Shown: positions 1-8,027 of the stretch, piece by piece
How the letters are laid out: the number at the start of each line of letters is the position of its first letter
How positions within the stretch are numbered: the first letter of the stretch is position 1
DNA from: Undibacter mobilis
GTDB lineage: Bacteria; Pseudomonadota; Alphaproteobacteria; Rhizobiales; Xanthobacteraceae
NCBI RefSeq assembly: GCF_003367195.1
Contig: NZ_QRGO01000002.1
Span: 124,001 to 188,000, forward strand
Direction of reading: 5' to 3'
Length of the DNA stretch: 64,000 bases
Notes under the pieces: generated by a model
The model's database searches: none
What the model saw: only the letters and a program-made list of their open reading frames with translations
Told to the model about the DNA's origin: nothing
Position numbers and translations under genes: made by a program

Positions 1-415
1 TCACGCTCGGCGCCGAGCGTTTCGCCGGGCCGTGATAGACGGCCTCAATATTATTGCCGGCGGGATCGAGCACGAAAGCAGCGTAGTAGCCGGGATGATA
101 CTTGCGTTTGCCCGGCGCGCCGTTGTCCTTGCCGCCTGCGGCGAGCGCGGCTTTGTAGAATGCCTCGACCGTCGCCTCATCTTTGGCCTGAAAGGCGAGA
201 TGATGCCGCCCGGTCGTCTTGCCGAGCGCGGCCTCACTGCCCGGCGTCGAGACGAACAATTCATCGGCCCAGAAATAATCGTCGGCACTTCCGCCCAGCG
301 GAATGTCCAGCACCTTGAACACCGCTTCGTAGAAACGGCGCGCCGCGGCAAGATCGTCGACCACGAGCTGGATGTGATCGATCAGGCGGCCGCGGTGAAT
401 TTCCATGGTTTCCAT
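1..415 (-). CDS. VOC (glyoxalase/bleomycin-resistance) family protein, 3' end cut by the window edge
   Basis: The minus-strand frame opens at an ATG with AGGGAG 6-7 bases upstream and stays open to base 1, so the C-terminus lies outside the window. About 138 residues are visible and read as one vicinal-oxygen-chelate module: an early HIQLVVDD strand with a metal-ligand-type His, then FYEAVF, HHLAFQA in the middle, and FVLDPAGNNIEAVYH near the end with the expected Glu. This is the size of a single-domain VOC protein that works as a dimer. The substrate cannot be told. Members include glyoxalases, ring-cleaving dioxygenases and resistance proteins. The C-terminal part shows the usual D-P-x-G-N-x-x-E signature, which makes the family call firm. 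Confidence 0.85.
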   Translation of the reverse strand, partial: METMEIHRGRLIDHIQLVVDDLAAARRFYEAVFKVLDIPLGGSADDYFWADELFVSTPGSEAALGKTTGRHHLAFQAKDEATVEAFYKAALAAGGKDNGAPGKRKYHPGYYAAFVLDPAGNNIEAVYHGPAKRSAPSV

Positions 416-505
416 GACGAGCTCCCTATGCCGATTAAACGGCGCCCGTCCTGCCATGTTCCCACGGCGGCGCGAAGCGAGCCCGTTGCCGCAGGCGCGG
501 AACCA

Positions 506-1366
506 TCAGGCAAAACGTTTGGCCCCCGCCACGCACAGAACGACGATGGCCGTCGAGGCGATCATGCTCCATGCCACCGCCTCATGCAGCAGCAGCGCCG
601 CCAGCATCAGGCCGAAGAAGGGCTGCAGCAATTGCAACTGTCCCACTGCGGCGATACCGCCCCGTGCCAGCCCGCGATACCAGAAGATGAAGCCGACCAG
701 CATGCTGAAGACCGACACATAGCCCAGCGCCAGCCACGCCGGTACGCCGACGCCGCCCCATGTCTCCGGCATCGTGGCAAATGCGATCGCGGCCATCGCC
801 GGCAGCGACATCAGAAGCGCCCAGGAAATCACCTGCCAGCCGCCGAGCCGGCGCGACAAGGTCGCGCCTTCGGCATAGCCGAGCCCGCACAATAAAATCG
901 CGGCCACCATCAAAAAGTCGCCCGCTACCGACGCCCCGTCGCTGTTGCGCAGCGCGAAGCCGGCAACCACGGCAGCGCCAAGGACCGAGAACAGCCAGAA
1001 CGCCGGCTTCGGCCGCTCGCCGCCGCGCACTACGCCGAACATCGCGGTCGCGAGCGGCAAGAGGCCAACGTAAACGATGGAATGCGCCGCGGTGATGTGC
1101 TGCAGCGCCAGTGCGGTACACAGCGGAAAGCCGACCACCACGCCAATGGCGACGATGAAGAGCGGGACGATGTCGGCGCGCGCGGGGCGCGCCTGGCGCA
1201 AGCCGTAGAGGAAAGCAGCGCCAAGTGCGGCTGCGATGGCGGCGCGCGCCGACGTCAGGAACATCGGCGAGAATGCGGCGACGCCGACGCGCGTGGCCGG
1301 CAACGAGCCGCTGAAAATAATGACGCCGAGCAGGCCGCTGCCCCATCCTGCCATCGAGCCTTGCAT
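506..1366 (-). CDS. EamA/DMT-superfamily transporter
   Basis: The 286-residue protein is almost entirely hydrophobic, with about ten membrane segments in two similar halves, as in the drug/metabolite transporter (EamA) family. The second half ends with the typical GQLQLLQPFFGLMLAALLL helix. Such proteins are inner-membrane exporters of amino acids, metabolites or drugs. It is divergent from a MocR-type regulator across about 117 bases, an arrangement commonly seen where the regulator controls the transporter. The substrate is unknown. Family confidence is high, role confidence low. Confidence 0.85.
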   Translation of the reverse strand: MQGSMAGWGSGLLGVIIFSGSLPATRVGVAAFSPMFLTSARAAIAAALGAAFLYGLRQARPARADIVPLFIVAIGVVVGFPLCTALALQHITAAHSIVYVGLLPLATAMFGVVRGGERPKPAFWLFSVLGAAVVAGFALRNSDGASVAGDFLMVAAILLCGLGYAEGATLSRRLGGWQVISWALLMSLPAMAAIAFATMPETWGGVGVPAWLALGYVSVFSMLVGFIFWYRGLARGGIAAVGQLQLLQPFFGLMLAALLLHEAVAWSMIASTAIVVLCVAGAKRFA

Positions 1367-1426
1367 CTGAACCTCCGTCTGTGGCGGCTGACTATCCGGC
1401 CTGGGCTGGCGCGGCCAGCCACAGTT

Positions 1427-1452
1427 CAGTACAATTTCAACAATCCGTACTG
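1427..1452. promoter_or_regulatory. Inverted repeat CAGTAC-N14-GTACTG between EamA and MocR-type genes
   Basis: CAGTAC (1427-1432) and GTACTG (1447-1452) form a perfect 6-bp inverted repeat in the only intergenic space shared by the divergent transporter and regulator genes. MocR-family regulators usually bind paired half-sites just upstream of their own gene, so this is a candidate operator. It is an inference from position and symmetry only. Confidence 0.45.
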
Positions 1453-1483
1453 GTCCATATAGCCATACACTTCGGGACAGACT

Positions 1484-2890
1484 GTGATGACCGCCGGCGC
1501 CGCGACACGCACCGAAAGCCTGATGAGCGCGATCCGCGACCGGGTCGCGCGGCGGTCATTGCGCCCCGGCGACCGCCTGCCCTCGGTGCGCAGTTTTGCC
1601 CGGACCATGGGCGTGTCGCCCTCCACCGTGGTCGAGGCCTACGACCGGCTCGCCGCGGAAGGCGTGATCAGGGCCAAGCGCGGCTCGGGCTTTTATGTGA
1701 CCGGAGCTGATCTGCCGCCGCTCGCTTTGGCGGAGATGGGCCCGCCGCGCGAGCGCGGCGTCGATCCGTTCTGGGTGGCGCGCCAGTCGCTCGATGCCGA
1801 AGCCTCGACGCTCAAACCCGGTTGCGGCTGGTTGCCCGCCGACTGGATGCCGCACGCCGCCTTGCGCAAGAGCCTGCGCACCATCAGCCGCGCCGATGAC
1901 GCGTTGCTGGCCGACTATGGCAACACGCGCGGCTCGCTCAACCTGCGCCGGATGCTGCTCGCCCGTTTTGCCGATGAAGGCATGCCCGCATCCGCCGACC
2001 AGCTGATGCTGACGAATTCGGGCACCCACGCGATCGATCTCGTCTGCCGTCTGCTGCTGCAGCCCGGCGATGCAGTGCTGGTGGACGATCCCTGCTACTT
2101 CAATTTCCAGTCTTTGCTGCGCGCGCATCAAGCCAGGATCGTCAGCGTGCCGTTTACGCCATCGGGGCCCGATGTCGCAGCATTCGAGCAAACTGTCGCG
2201 ACGGAAAGGCCCCGCCTCTACATCACCAATTCCGCCCTGCATAACCCGACCGGCGCCACCATCTCGGCGCAGACCGCACATCGTGTGCTCGGCACCGCGG
2301 CGGCCCATGGCATGATCATCGTCGAAGATGACATCTTCGCCGATTTCGAGCCAACATTGTCGCCGCGGCTGGCCTTGCTCGATGGCCTCGATCGCGTCAT
2401 CAGGATCGGCAGTTTCTCGAAGACGCTGTCGGCATCGTTGCGCTGCGGCTATATCGCCGCCCGCAAGGACTGGATCGAGAGCCTGGTCGATTTGCAAATC
2501 GCCACCAGTTTCGGCGGCCCCAGCCCCATCGCGGCCGAAACGATCGCACGCGTTCTCGTCGGCGGCACCTACCGCAAGCACATGGAAGACGTGCGCCGGC
2601 GGCTCACCCGCGCGCGGCAAAAAGCGATCGACAAACTCGCGCCGCTCGGCCTCGTGCCGTGGATCGTCCCGCGCGGCGGCTTCTATTTGTGGTGCCGCTT
2701 GCCTGAGGGCTGCGACTCCACATCGATGGCCCAGCGCTGCCTGCAAGACCAAGTCGTGCTGGCGCCGGGCAATGTGTTCAGCGCTTCACAAACCGCATCG
2801 TCGTTTCTGCGCTTCAACGTCGCGCAGATGGCGCATCCGCGAATCTACGACGCCATCGGCAACGCGCTTGCGGCGGAAGCGAAAGCGTAA
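1484..2890 (+). CDS. MocR-type GntR regulator with aminotransferase-like domain
   Basis: An N-terminal GntR winged helix (about residues 10-75, with LRPGDRLPSVRSFARTMGVS and an AKRGSGFYV wing) is fused to a fold-type-I PLP aminotransferase-like domain of about 370 residues. The PLP lysine lies in SFSKTLSASLR at about residue 313. NSALHNPTG and DDIFADFEP are standard co-factor-binding segments. Length (468) matches the MocR/PdxR family. Translation can start at GTG 1484 or the next codon, ATG 1487. The family senses PLP or an amino compound and regulates a divergent neighbour, here an EamA transporter, so control of export of an amino compound is a reasonable guess. Confidence 0.9.
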   Translation: MMTAGAATRTESLMSAIRDRVARRSLRPGDRLPSVRSFARTMGVSPSTVVEAYDRLAAEGVIRAKRGSGFYVTGADLPPLALAEMGPPRERGVDPFWVARQSLDAEASTLKPGCGWLPADWMPHAALRKSLRTISRADDALLADYGNTRGSLNLRRMLLARFADEGMPASADQLMLTNSGTHAIDLVCRLLLQPGDAVLVDDPCYFNFQSLLRAHQARIVSVPFTPSGPDVAAFEQTVATERPRLYITNSALHNPTGATISAQTAHRVLGTAAAHGMIIVEDDIFADFEPTLSPRLALLDGLDRVIRIGSFSKTLSASLRCGYIAARKDWIESLVDLQIATSFGGPSPIAAETIARVLVGGTYRKHMEDVRRRLTRARQKAIDKLAPLGLVPWIVPRGGFYLWCRLPEGCDSTSMAQRCLQDQVVLAPGNVFSASQTASSFLRFNVAQMAHPRIYDAIGNALAAEAKA

Positions 2891-3031
2891 CCCGCGCAGA
2901 CCACTTTGTCGCAGGTTGCGGGCGGCCCGAGGCAGTGTCATAGAAGCCATGAGGGTGTCCGTCTCCGCCGGGCAGGATCGAGCGCTGGTCGGGCCGCCAG
3001 CGCCCAAAGTCTGTGCCGGAGACTTGTGCCG

Positions 3032-4225
3032 ATGACTGCGCGCCTTGAAGCCCCCCGCCCCGCCTCTACATTGCGCCGCTTTCTCGACAGCGAGGCGGCT
3101 GGTGGCCTGGTTCTCATGGCGGCAGCCGCGCTGGCCCTCATCATCGCCAATTCGATCGCCGCTGGCGCCTATCAGGCGGTGCTGCACGCCTATATCGGCC
3201 CCTTGAGCGTCGCTCACTGGATCAATGACGGCCTGATGGCGGTGTTCTTCCTGCTCGTCGGGCTCGAGATCAAACGCGAAATTCTCGACGGCCAACTGGC
3301 CACCTGGTCGAACCGAATGCTGCCCGGCCTCGGCGCACTGGGCGGCATGGCGGTTCCAGCCGCCATCTACGTCGCTTTCAACATCCAGTCGCCTGAGACC
3401 TTGCGCGGCTGGGCGGTGCCAACCGCGACCGATATCGCCTTCGCCCTCGGCGTGTTGTCACTGCTCGGCAGCCGCGTGCCGGCGTCGATGAAGGTGTTCC
3501 TCGCCGCGCTTGCCATCATCGACGACCTCGGCGCCGTCGTCATCATCGCCATCTTCTATACCGCGAACATCTCGGCGCTTTATCTCGGCCTCGCGGCCGT
3601 TACTTTTGGCGCGCTGTTCGCCCTGAACAAAGCCGGCATTGTCCGCCTGCTGCCTTATCTCATTCTCGGTGCATTGCTGTGGTTTCTGGTGCTGCGCTCC
3701 GGGGTCCATGCGACGGTCGCCGGCGTGCTGCTGGCGATGACGATTCCGCTCAGGCACAAGCGCGGCGCGCCGGACGACGCGCGGCGCTCGCCGCTGCACG
3801 CACTCGAACACGCGCTGAGCAAGCCGGTCGCTTTCATCGTCGTGCCGATCTTCGGTTTCGCCAATGCCGGCGTGTCCTTTGCCGGCGTCGGGCTCGACAC
3901 GATGCTCAGCGCGCTGCCGGCGGGCATCGCCTTCGGCTTGCTGTTCGGCAAACTTGTCGGCGTGTTCGGGGCCAGCGTACTGGCGATCCGCCTCGGGCTC
4001 GCCGCCATGCCCCTGCACGCACGCTGGCAGCACCTGCTCGGTGTGTCCCTGCTTTGCGGCATCGGTTTCACCATGAGCCTGTTCATCGGCCTGCTCGCCT
4101 TCGGCGACAATGCCGCCCTGCTCGATCAGGTGAAAATCGGCATTCTCGCCGGATCGTTCGCGGCCGGCGCGCTGGGCTATCTCGCGCTGCGACTGGCCGG
4201 CGGCCCGAAAGCCCCTGCACGCTAG
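3032..4225 (+). CDS. nhaA: Na+/H+ antiporter NhaA
   Basis: A 397-residue, roughly 12-helix membrane protein that exchanges internal Na+ for external protons in the inner membrane. The ion-binding aspartate pair is present in [11 protein letters not shown] (about D164-D165, matching D163/D164 of the E. coli protein). Early motifs [12 protein letters not shown] and [13 protein letters not shown] are also canonical. The frame is open further upstream, but the upstream residues are Arg/Ser-rich and unlike the family. The ATG at 3032 gives the usual N-terminus with [12 protein letters not shown] close behind. A single gene with no obvious operon partner; hairpins follow it. Confidence 0.95.
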   Translation: MTARLEAPRPASTLRRFLDSEAAGGLVLMAAAALALIIANSIAAGAYQAVLHAYIGPLSVAHWINDGLMAVFFLLVGLEIKREILDGQLATWSNRMLPGLGALGGMAVPAAIYVAFNIQSPETLRGWAVPTATDIAFALGVLSLLGSRVPASMKVFLAALAIIDDLGAVVIIAIFYTANISALYLGLAAVTFGALFALNKAGIVRLLPYLILGALLWFLVLRSGVHATVAGVLLAMTIPLRHKRGAPDDARRSPLHALEHALSKPVAFIVVPIFGFANAGVSFAGVGLDTMLSALPAGIAFGLLFGKLVGVFGASVLAIRLGLAAMPLHARWQHLLGVSLLCGIGFTMSLFIGLLAFGDNAALLDQVKIGILAGSFAAGALGYLALRLAGGPKAPAR

Positions 4226-4293
4226 GCTTCGACGCCGCCGGTTGGCACTGCCCTCACAAAGCCATCAAGATTTTCTCAATCGCGATGTCCGCA

Positions 4294-4349
4294 GCCGCCG
4301 CTCGGCGGCGCGGCGGCAGACATGACGAGCCCACGGCATTGTGGGCTTT
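4294..4349 (+). terminator. Two hairpins after nhaA, the second terminator-like
   Basis: GCCGCCG-CT-CGGCGGC (4294-4309) is followed by GCCCAC-GGCATT-GTGGGC (4329-4346) running into TTTC. The T-run is short, so termination may be partial. The second stem lies just ahead of the GNAT gene's Shine-Dalgarno sequence and would compete with a GTG start at 4341. Confidence 0.4.
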
Positions 4350-4367
4350 CGGCACGGAGTTACGACC

Positions 4368-4907
4368 TTGAAGACGGAGAGCGAAGCGAGCCGCGTCACA
4401 CTCGCACGTGTGGACAAGGCGGATCTGCCTGAATTCAAGAAGGAGCTGCGGGACTCTTTTTCCGTGGCCGTGATTGAAGCCTTCGGTGCGGTCGGCGATG
4501 GAACGATCCCGTCCGATGACGATGTCGACAGTTCCTTCGCCGCTCCCGGGTCCGCCGTCTATCATATCCTCTCCGACGGCAAGAAGGTCGGCGGGGCGGT
4601 GGTGAGCATCGATGAAGCGACGCAACACAACGCGCTCGATCTCTTCTTCATATCCGCAGCGAGCCACGGCCACGGCATCGGCACGAAAGCGTGGGCGGCG
4701 ATCGAAGCGATGTATCCCGACACGAAGGTCTGGGAGACACACACGCCCTATTTCGAAAAACGCAACATTCACTTCTACGTCAATAAATGCGGCTTCAAGA
4801 TTGTCGACTTCTACCATGAGCATCATCCGTTGCCCGACAAGCCACCCCATGACGCCCTGCCCGGCGGCGGCGAGTTTTTCAGGTTCGAGAAGGTGATGAG
4901 AGGATAG
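4368..4907 (+). CDS. GNAT-family N-acetyltransferase
   Basis: Residues in the middle read LDLFFISAASHGHGIGTKAWAAIEAMYP, which holds the acetyl-CoA pyrophosphate-binding loop (x-G-x-G-I-G) of the GNAT fold. It is followed by YFEKRNIHFYVNKCGFKIV, the usual strand 6/helix 4 region. I place the start at TTG 4368 because GGAG lies 8 bases upstream. A GTG at 4341 would be in frame but sits inside a hairpin. That gives 179 residues, normal for the family. The acyl acceptor is unknown. Confidence 0.8.
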   Translation: MKTESEASRVTLARVDKADLPEFKKELRDSFSVAVIEAFGAVGDGTIPSDDDVDSSFAAPGSAVYHILSDGKKVGGAVVSIDEATQHNALDLFFISAASHGHGIGTKAWAAIEAMYPDTKVWETHTPYFEKRNIHFYVNKCGFKIVDFYHEHHPLPDKPPHDALPGGGEFFRFEKVMRG

Positions 4908-4966
4908 GCGGGAGACTCGGCGAGGCGGACGCCGGCCGACCTTGCGATTAAAGCGCCCGCGCCGGA

Positions 4967-5521
4967 TTAACGCCTCGACACCTTGAGGCTGATGCCGCCA
5001 AATCCTGTCATGAGGCGCATCAATTCGGCGTTGGACAAGTTCCTGAGCCGGCCCTTGGTGGCCGGGTTGGGGTCGCGCGCCAGAAACTCAGCGCCCGTTG
5101 CGCCGACCAGAATAATGTAGTGCGGAAGCTCCTGCTCCTTAATGGCGACGATAATCGGCCTCGGCTCGGGGCCGCTCAGCACATTGCGGAATTCATCGAG
5201 AAGCGAGGCATCAGGCGACATACCGAGAATGTAAACCCGGTCCGGCGCCACAAAATCCAGACTCATTCCATGCGCCGCAGCCACGCGCCTCAGGTCTTCC
5301 AGCGCCAACATTCGGTTGCGGGCAAGCTTCAAGCCCTTATAGGCCGCCGCTCCACCGTCTGCGTCGCCCTTGCGCCAGGCGATCAGCATCGCCAGGACGG
5401 CATGGCCGCAATCCCGAGAACCTTTCTGCCCCACCCACGGAACCGGAACGACCGCAGTGCTGCCTGGGGCCGGCAAGACCCCAAGCAGCAATAGCGCGAC
5501 GGCCATCAGGCTATGGCGCAC
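4967..5521 (-). CDS. Secreted C39-like cysteine peptidase
   Basis: The 184-residue protein starts with a hydrophobic signal-like segment (residues 4-19) and then a papain-like C39 domain. GQKGSRDCGHAVLAM supplies the oxyanion Gln (Q32) and nucleophile Cys (C38), HYIILVG supplies His (H134) and FLARDPNP supplies Asp (D150). In typical bacteriocin exporters this domain is the N-terminal part of an ABC protein. Here it stands alone with an export signal, so it should act in the periplasm or outside. It lies 21 bases after a gene for another exported protein and is probably co-transcribed with it. The target is unknown. Confidence 0.75.
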   Translation of the reverse strand: MRHSLMAVALLLLGVLPAPGSTAVVPVPWVGQKGSRDCGHAVLAMLIAWRKGDADGGAAAYKGLKLARNRMLALEDLRRVAAAHGMSLDFVAPDRVYILGMSPDASLLDEFRNVLSGPEPRPIIVAIKEQELPHYIILVGATGAEFLARDPNPATKGRLRNLSNAELMRLMTGFGGISLKVSRR

Positions 5522-5542
5522 GGCAGGTTCTCGCGCCTCAAG

Positions 5543-6106
5543 TTAAATAGGCAGAACCTTTTCTTTCATCAGGAAGACAACCAGACATCCCGACGCGATG
5601 GCCGACATGACGAAATAGTTCGCCGGCGGCTTGATGGCCGCAGCGCCCGCCACGGCGCCCAGACATGCCACCATTGTCGTCATCGGATCGACCTGCTTGG
5701 GCTCCTCGGCGAATGCCTGCGCGCCCAGCATCGGCACCGCACCGGCCTTGATCTTGTCATAGGTTTCCATGCTCATGTCGCGCACGAGCTTGCGCCGCTC
5801 GGCGGACAGCTTCGGATAGGCGTTCGATCTCATGCTGGACATGAGCGCCGATGCCAGCTCCGGATCGGAAAACTGGATTTTCAAGTACTGCGGCAGGGAC
5901 AGAATGATGACATCCCCGCTCTTGATGCCCCGCTGCACTTGCTTCTGCCGCCGCGTCATCGGCTCCGTCTTTCTGACGGTTGGCGCCGTTTCGTAGCCGC
6001 CGCGGCCCAGCGGTTCCTCGGACAATGCCGCACCGCTTGAGCCGAAAAGAAATGCCGCCGCGACGACGGCCAGAACACATGCCGACTTTCTCATCCAAAC
6101 CCCCAT
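5543..6106 (-). CDS. Unrecognised exported protein with C-terminal membrane segments, upstream of C39-like peptidase
   Basis: The 187-residue protein begins with a signal peptide (MRKSACVLAVVAAAFLFG from the fifth residue on). A second possible start is the ATG at 6094. A polar central part with KSGDVIILSLPQYLKIQ and a Lys/Arg-rich helix follows. The C-terminus is small-residue-rich and hydrophobic (ACLGAVAGAAA, then NYFVMSAIASGCLVVFLM) and ends KEKVLPI. I do not recognise the family. The glycine/alanine-rich tail beside a C39-type peptidase recalls class II bacteriocin precursors, but the protein has a Sec-type signal and no double-glycine leader at the N-terminus, so that reading is weak. 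Confidence 0.6.
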   Translation of the reverse strand: MGVWMRKSACVLAVVAAAFLFGSSGAALSEEPLGRGGYETAPTVRKTEPMTRRQKQVQRGIKSGDVIILSLPQYLKIQFSDPELASALMSSMRSNAYPKLSAERRKLVRDMSMETYDKIKAGAVPMLGAQAFAEEPKQVDPMTTMVACLGAVAGAAAIKPPANYFVMSAIASGCLVVFLMKEKVLPI

Positions 6107-6339
6107 TTGGTTCTCGAATTTTTAAACAATCAATCATTTATGAAGTTGCATTCAGATCAAATACGCGCACGCTCTATACAAACTAATCCACCGAATAATT
6201 TATTCGCAGATATTTATATTTATGACGCGCCGCACACCGGCGCCCGCGACCACGTCCGTCGACAAGGCTCTTGTTTATAAATAACTTTACGATGCCGCGC
6301 CAAAGCATGACCGCGACATGCCAAATGACAGAAGCGCAA

Positions 6340-7158
6340 CTACTTGAGTTGCAACATATTGATCAGATGAATCGACTGCTTCTCGATGACCTGCTGAGGC
6401 AAACGGGCATCAATTCTGAGATCGGACAGTATAGCATCACCATCGGTACGAAATTCGAGCGACCGGACGACTGGCTTGAACAGCGTAATTTCTTCTCTGT
6501 AGTCGGCCAAAACGTTTCGGTACGCGCTCAGGACTTTCTCAAGTTCACTTTTAGTCTTATCAACAATTGAGCTCCTGAGCAGATTGACCCAGAACTTGTT
6601 CTGAATGTTTCGAAGCCAACCACTGTCAACGTTCTTCGGCTTCACCGAAATTTCCGGATCGTAATTGATCATCTTCAGGTTATTGATATTGAGCGAGAAC
6701 TTGACCTTTACGGTCATGTCTGCATCGAAGGACACCGGCTTGCAATTTGTCACATCGGCAAGAGCGTCGAGATAAACCGGCTGCTGGGTTCCCACCGCCG
6801 GCTCGGTCCTGACGGTCAACGATGTGATCTTTACGTAATTGTTGCTGCCGTCGGCACAAGGCGCCGTCGGCTTGTTGACGAAAGCATCGACGCTTTTGCT
6901 GACCTCGTCCAGCCGGCCGGCGAACCGAAGCTTGAAATTAAACAGGTTCGACCAGGCCGTCCCATCCACGCAGGTTTCAAGCTTGAGCTTGAACGGCTTG
7001 TCCATGAGTGTGTCGAACGAATAGGGCTTGAGATAAATGCCGGTTTGCTTGCAGGCCTGCGCGAGCGGCGTGCCGGCCGTTTGCGCTGAAGCACCGGACG
7101 CGACGAATGACGCCGCGAGAACCAACAACAGGAAGTGCCCGACGGATGCCCGAACCAT
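6340..7158 (-). CDS. Unrecognised secreted protein
   Basis: I place the start at the ATG at 7158, directly after GGGGGAGGGGCGC. An upstream TTG is less likely. The 272-residue product has a clear signal peptide ending ASGASAQT. The mature part is beta-rich with alternating hydrophobic residues (KPFKLKLETC, FNFKLRFAGRL, ADMTVKVKFSLNINNLKM) and four Cys that could pair. It ends with a helix and two strands (SLEFRTDGDAILSDLRIDARL), a pattern like lipid-binding or lipocalin-like folds, but no family is recognised. It lies upstream of, and on the same strand as, the two exported proteins at 4.9-6.1 kb, separated by about 230 A+T-rich bases. Confidence 0.6.
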   Translation of the reverse strand: MVRASVGHFLLLVLAASFVASGASAQTAGTPLAQACKQTGIYLKPYSFDTLMDKPFKLKLETCVDGTAWSNLFNFKLRFAGRLDEVSKSVDAFVNKPTAPCADGSNNYVKITSLTVRTEPAVGTQQPVYLDALADVTNCKPVSFDADMTVKVKFSLNINNLKMINYDPEISVKPKNVDSGWLRNIQNKFWVNLLRSSIVDKTKSELEKVLSAYRNVLADYREEITLFKPVVRSLEFRTDGDAILSDLRIDARLPQQVIEKQSIHLINMLQLK

Positions 7159-7263
7159 GCGCCCCTCCCCCACAGCGAGCCGCAACCATTCGTATTATAC
7201 GCTAGCGAACGCAATCTCAAAGCGCAACGGTGTTTTTTTGCACGCCGAAGCCTAGGGGGAGCG

Positions 7264-7614
7264 CTAGCCCTCCGGCCCCGTCACGAATGGCATGATGTCA
7301 ACGCCGTCGCCGGGAAAGATGCTGAAGTGCGGATGGTTTTCGAACAGCTTGGCCGCGGCGTCGATGGTCTCGGCCTCGACGACGACATAGCCGCAGATGT
7401 CGTTCTGCGCGTTAGTGACGCCGTGCTTCGTCACGCGCTTGGTCTTGCCGACCATGCCACCCTTGTCGGCAAACGACGCGGCGTTGGCCTTCTCCCATGC
7501 CACCCACTGCGGAAGGCCGGCGGCGTCGACGGCCTCCTGCTCCGCTTTTGACATCGCGCGAAAGCGGACGACGTTTTCGGGCTTCATGGTGTAGACGGCG
7601 AGAAAGCGGGGCAT
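7264..7614 (-). CDS. YciI-related small protein
   Basis: From the ATG at 7614 the product is 116 residues: MPRFLAVYTMKPENV, then a helix, VKHG- and CGYVVVEAETIDAAAKLFENHPHF, and a final strand GDGVDIMPFV. This strand-helix-strand plan with a late H-P-H-F segment fits the dimeric ferredoxin-like YCII/DGPF group. No enzyme activity can be assigned. The frame is open for another 80 codons upstream, but that part overlaps palindromic repeat DNA and encodes a low-complexity Arg/Pro/Ala peptide, so it is not included. Confidence 0.7.
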   Translation of the reverse strand: MPRFLAVYTMKPENVVRFRAMSKAEQEAVDAAGLPQWVAWEKANAASFADKGGMVGKTKRVTKHGVTNAQNDICGYVVVEAETIDAAAKLFENHPHFSIFPGDGVDIMPFVTGPEG

Positions 7615-7692
7615 GGCTGAACTCCGAGGGCGGGCTTCGCGAGCGTGGCCCGGGCGGGCGAAAGCGCAACCTGGGAACGACAGTGAAGCAGC

Positions 7693-7762
7693 CCCGGGTT
7701 CGCTGCGCTCACCCGGGCTACTTGCTGGACCTCTAGGGCGCAATAGCAAAGCGTATTGCGCC
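7693..7762. repeat. Two adjacent palindromic elements (CCCGGGT type and GGCGCAATA type)
   Basis: CCCGGGT (7693-7699) pairs with ACCCGGG (7711-7717), and GGCGCAATA (7737-7745) pairs with TATTGCGCC (7754-7762). Both look like the dispersed intergenic palindromes common in Bradyrhizobium-like genomes. A degenerate relative of the first lies near 27348-27380. They lie downstream of the HicB-like gene and could also act as its transcript end. Confidence 0.65.
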
Positions 7763-7778
7763 GCCGTGCCGGGCCCGG

Positions 7779-8027
7779 CTACTCCGCAGCAACCGTCCCG
7801 GGCCGGTAACGCGGCTCGAGAATCGGCAAACCCTTCTCGCGGGCGACGTCGAGCCATGCCTGCATCGTGACACTCAGCTCCGCGACGGCGCCCTCACGCG
7901 TATCGCCATGCGCGGAACATGGCTCAAGGTCCGGCGCTTCCGCGATCCAGACCTGATCCTCGTCCGACCAGGAAACAACAATGGCGTAGTTTTTCATCGA
8001 CAAGAACCAAGCATGAGACGTCTTCAT
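7779..8027 (-). CDS. HicB-like small protein, 4-bp overlap with the SIR2 fusion gene
   Basis: The product (82 residues from ATG 8027, or 72 from the in-frame ATG at 7997) contains YAIVVSWSDEDQVWIAEAPDLEPCSAHGDT and EGAVAELSVTMQAWLDVA. This is the partial RNase-H-like fold of HicB antitoxins (strand, strand, W-x-A-x-x-P-x-L, helix). No HicA-like toxin ORF (about 60 residues with a conserved His) is visible beside it. Its first ATG overlaps the TGA stop of the SIR2-type gene as ATGA, so the two are probably translated together. It may act as a partner or brake for that protein. Orphan HicB proteins are also common and may be unrelated. Confidence 0.7.
   Translation of the reverse strand: MKTSHAWFLSMKNYAIVVSWSDEDQVWIAEAPDLEPCSAHGDTREGAVAELSVTMQAWLDVAREKGLPILEPRYRPGTVAAE

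Noticed and set aside
4341-4367. GTG 4341 as start of the GNAT gene
   Set aside because: It lies in the right arm of a hairpin and has no Shine-Dalgarno sequence; TTG 4368 has GGAG at 8 bases.
5543-6106. Class II bacteriocin precursor
   Set aside because: It has a Sec signal and is 187 residues long; the Gly/Ala-rich hydrophobic part is at the C-terminus and there is no double-glycine leader.
6271-6570. Plus-strand 99-residue reading frame starting MFINNFTMPRQ
   Set aside because: It lies antisense over the 3' end of the secreted protein at 6340-7158, which has a signal peptide and good start. The peptide has no recognisable domain.
7779-8027. Complete HicAB toxin-antitoxin pair
   Set aside because: No HicA-like ORF in either flank; only the HicB-like part is present.
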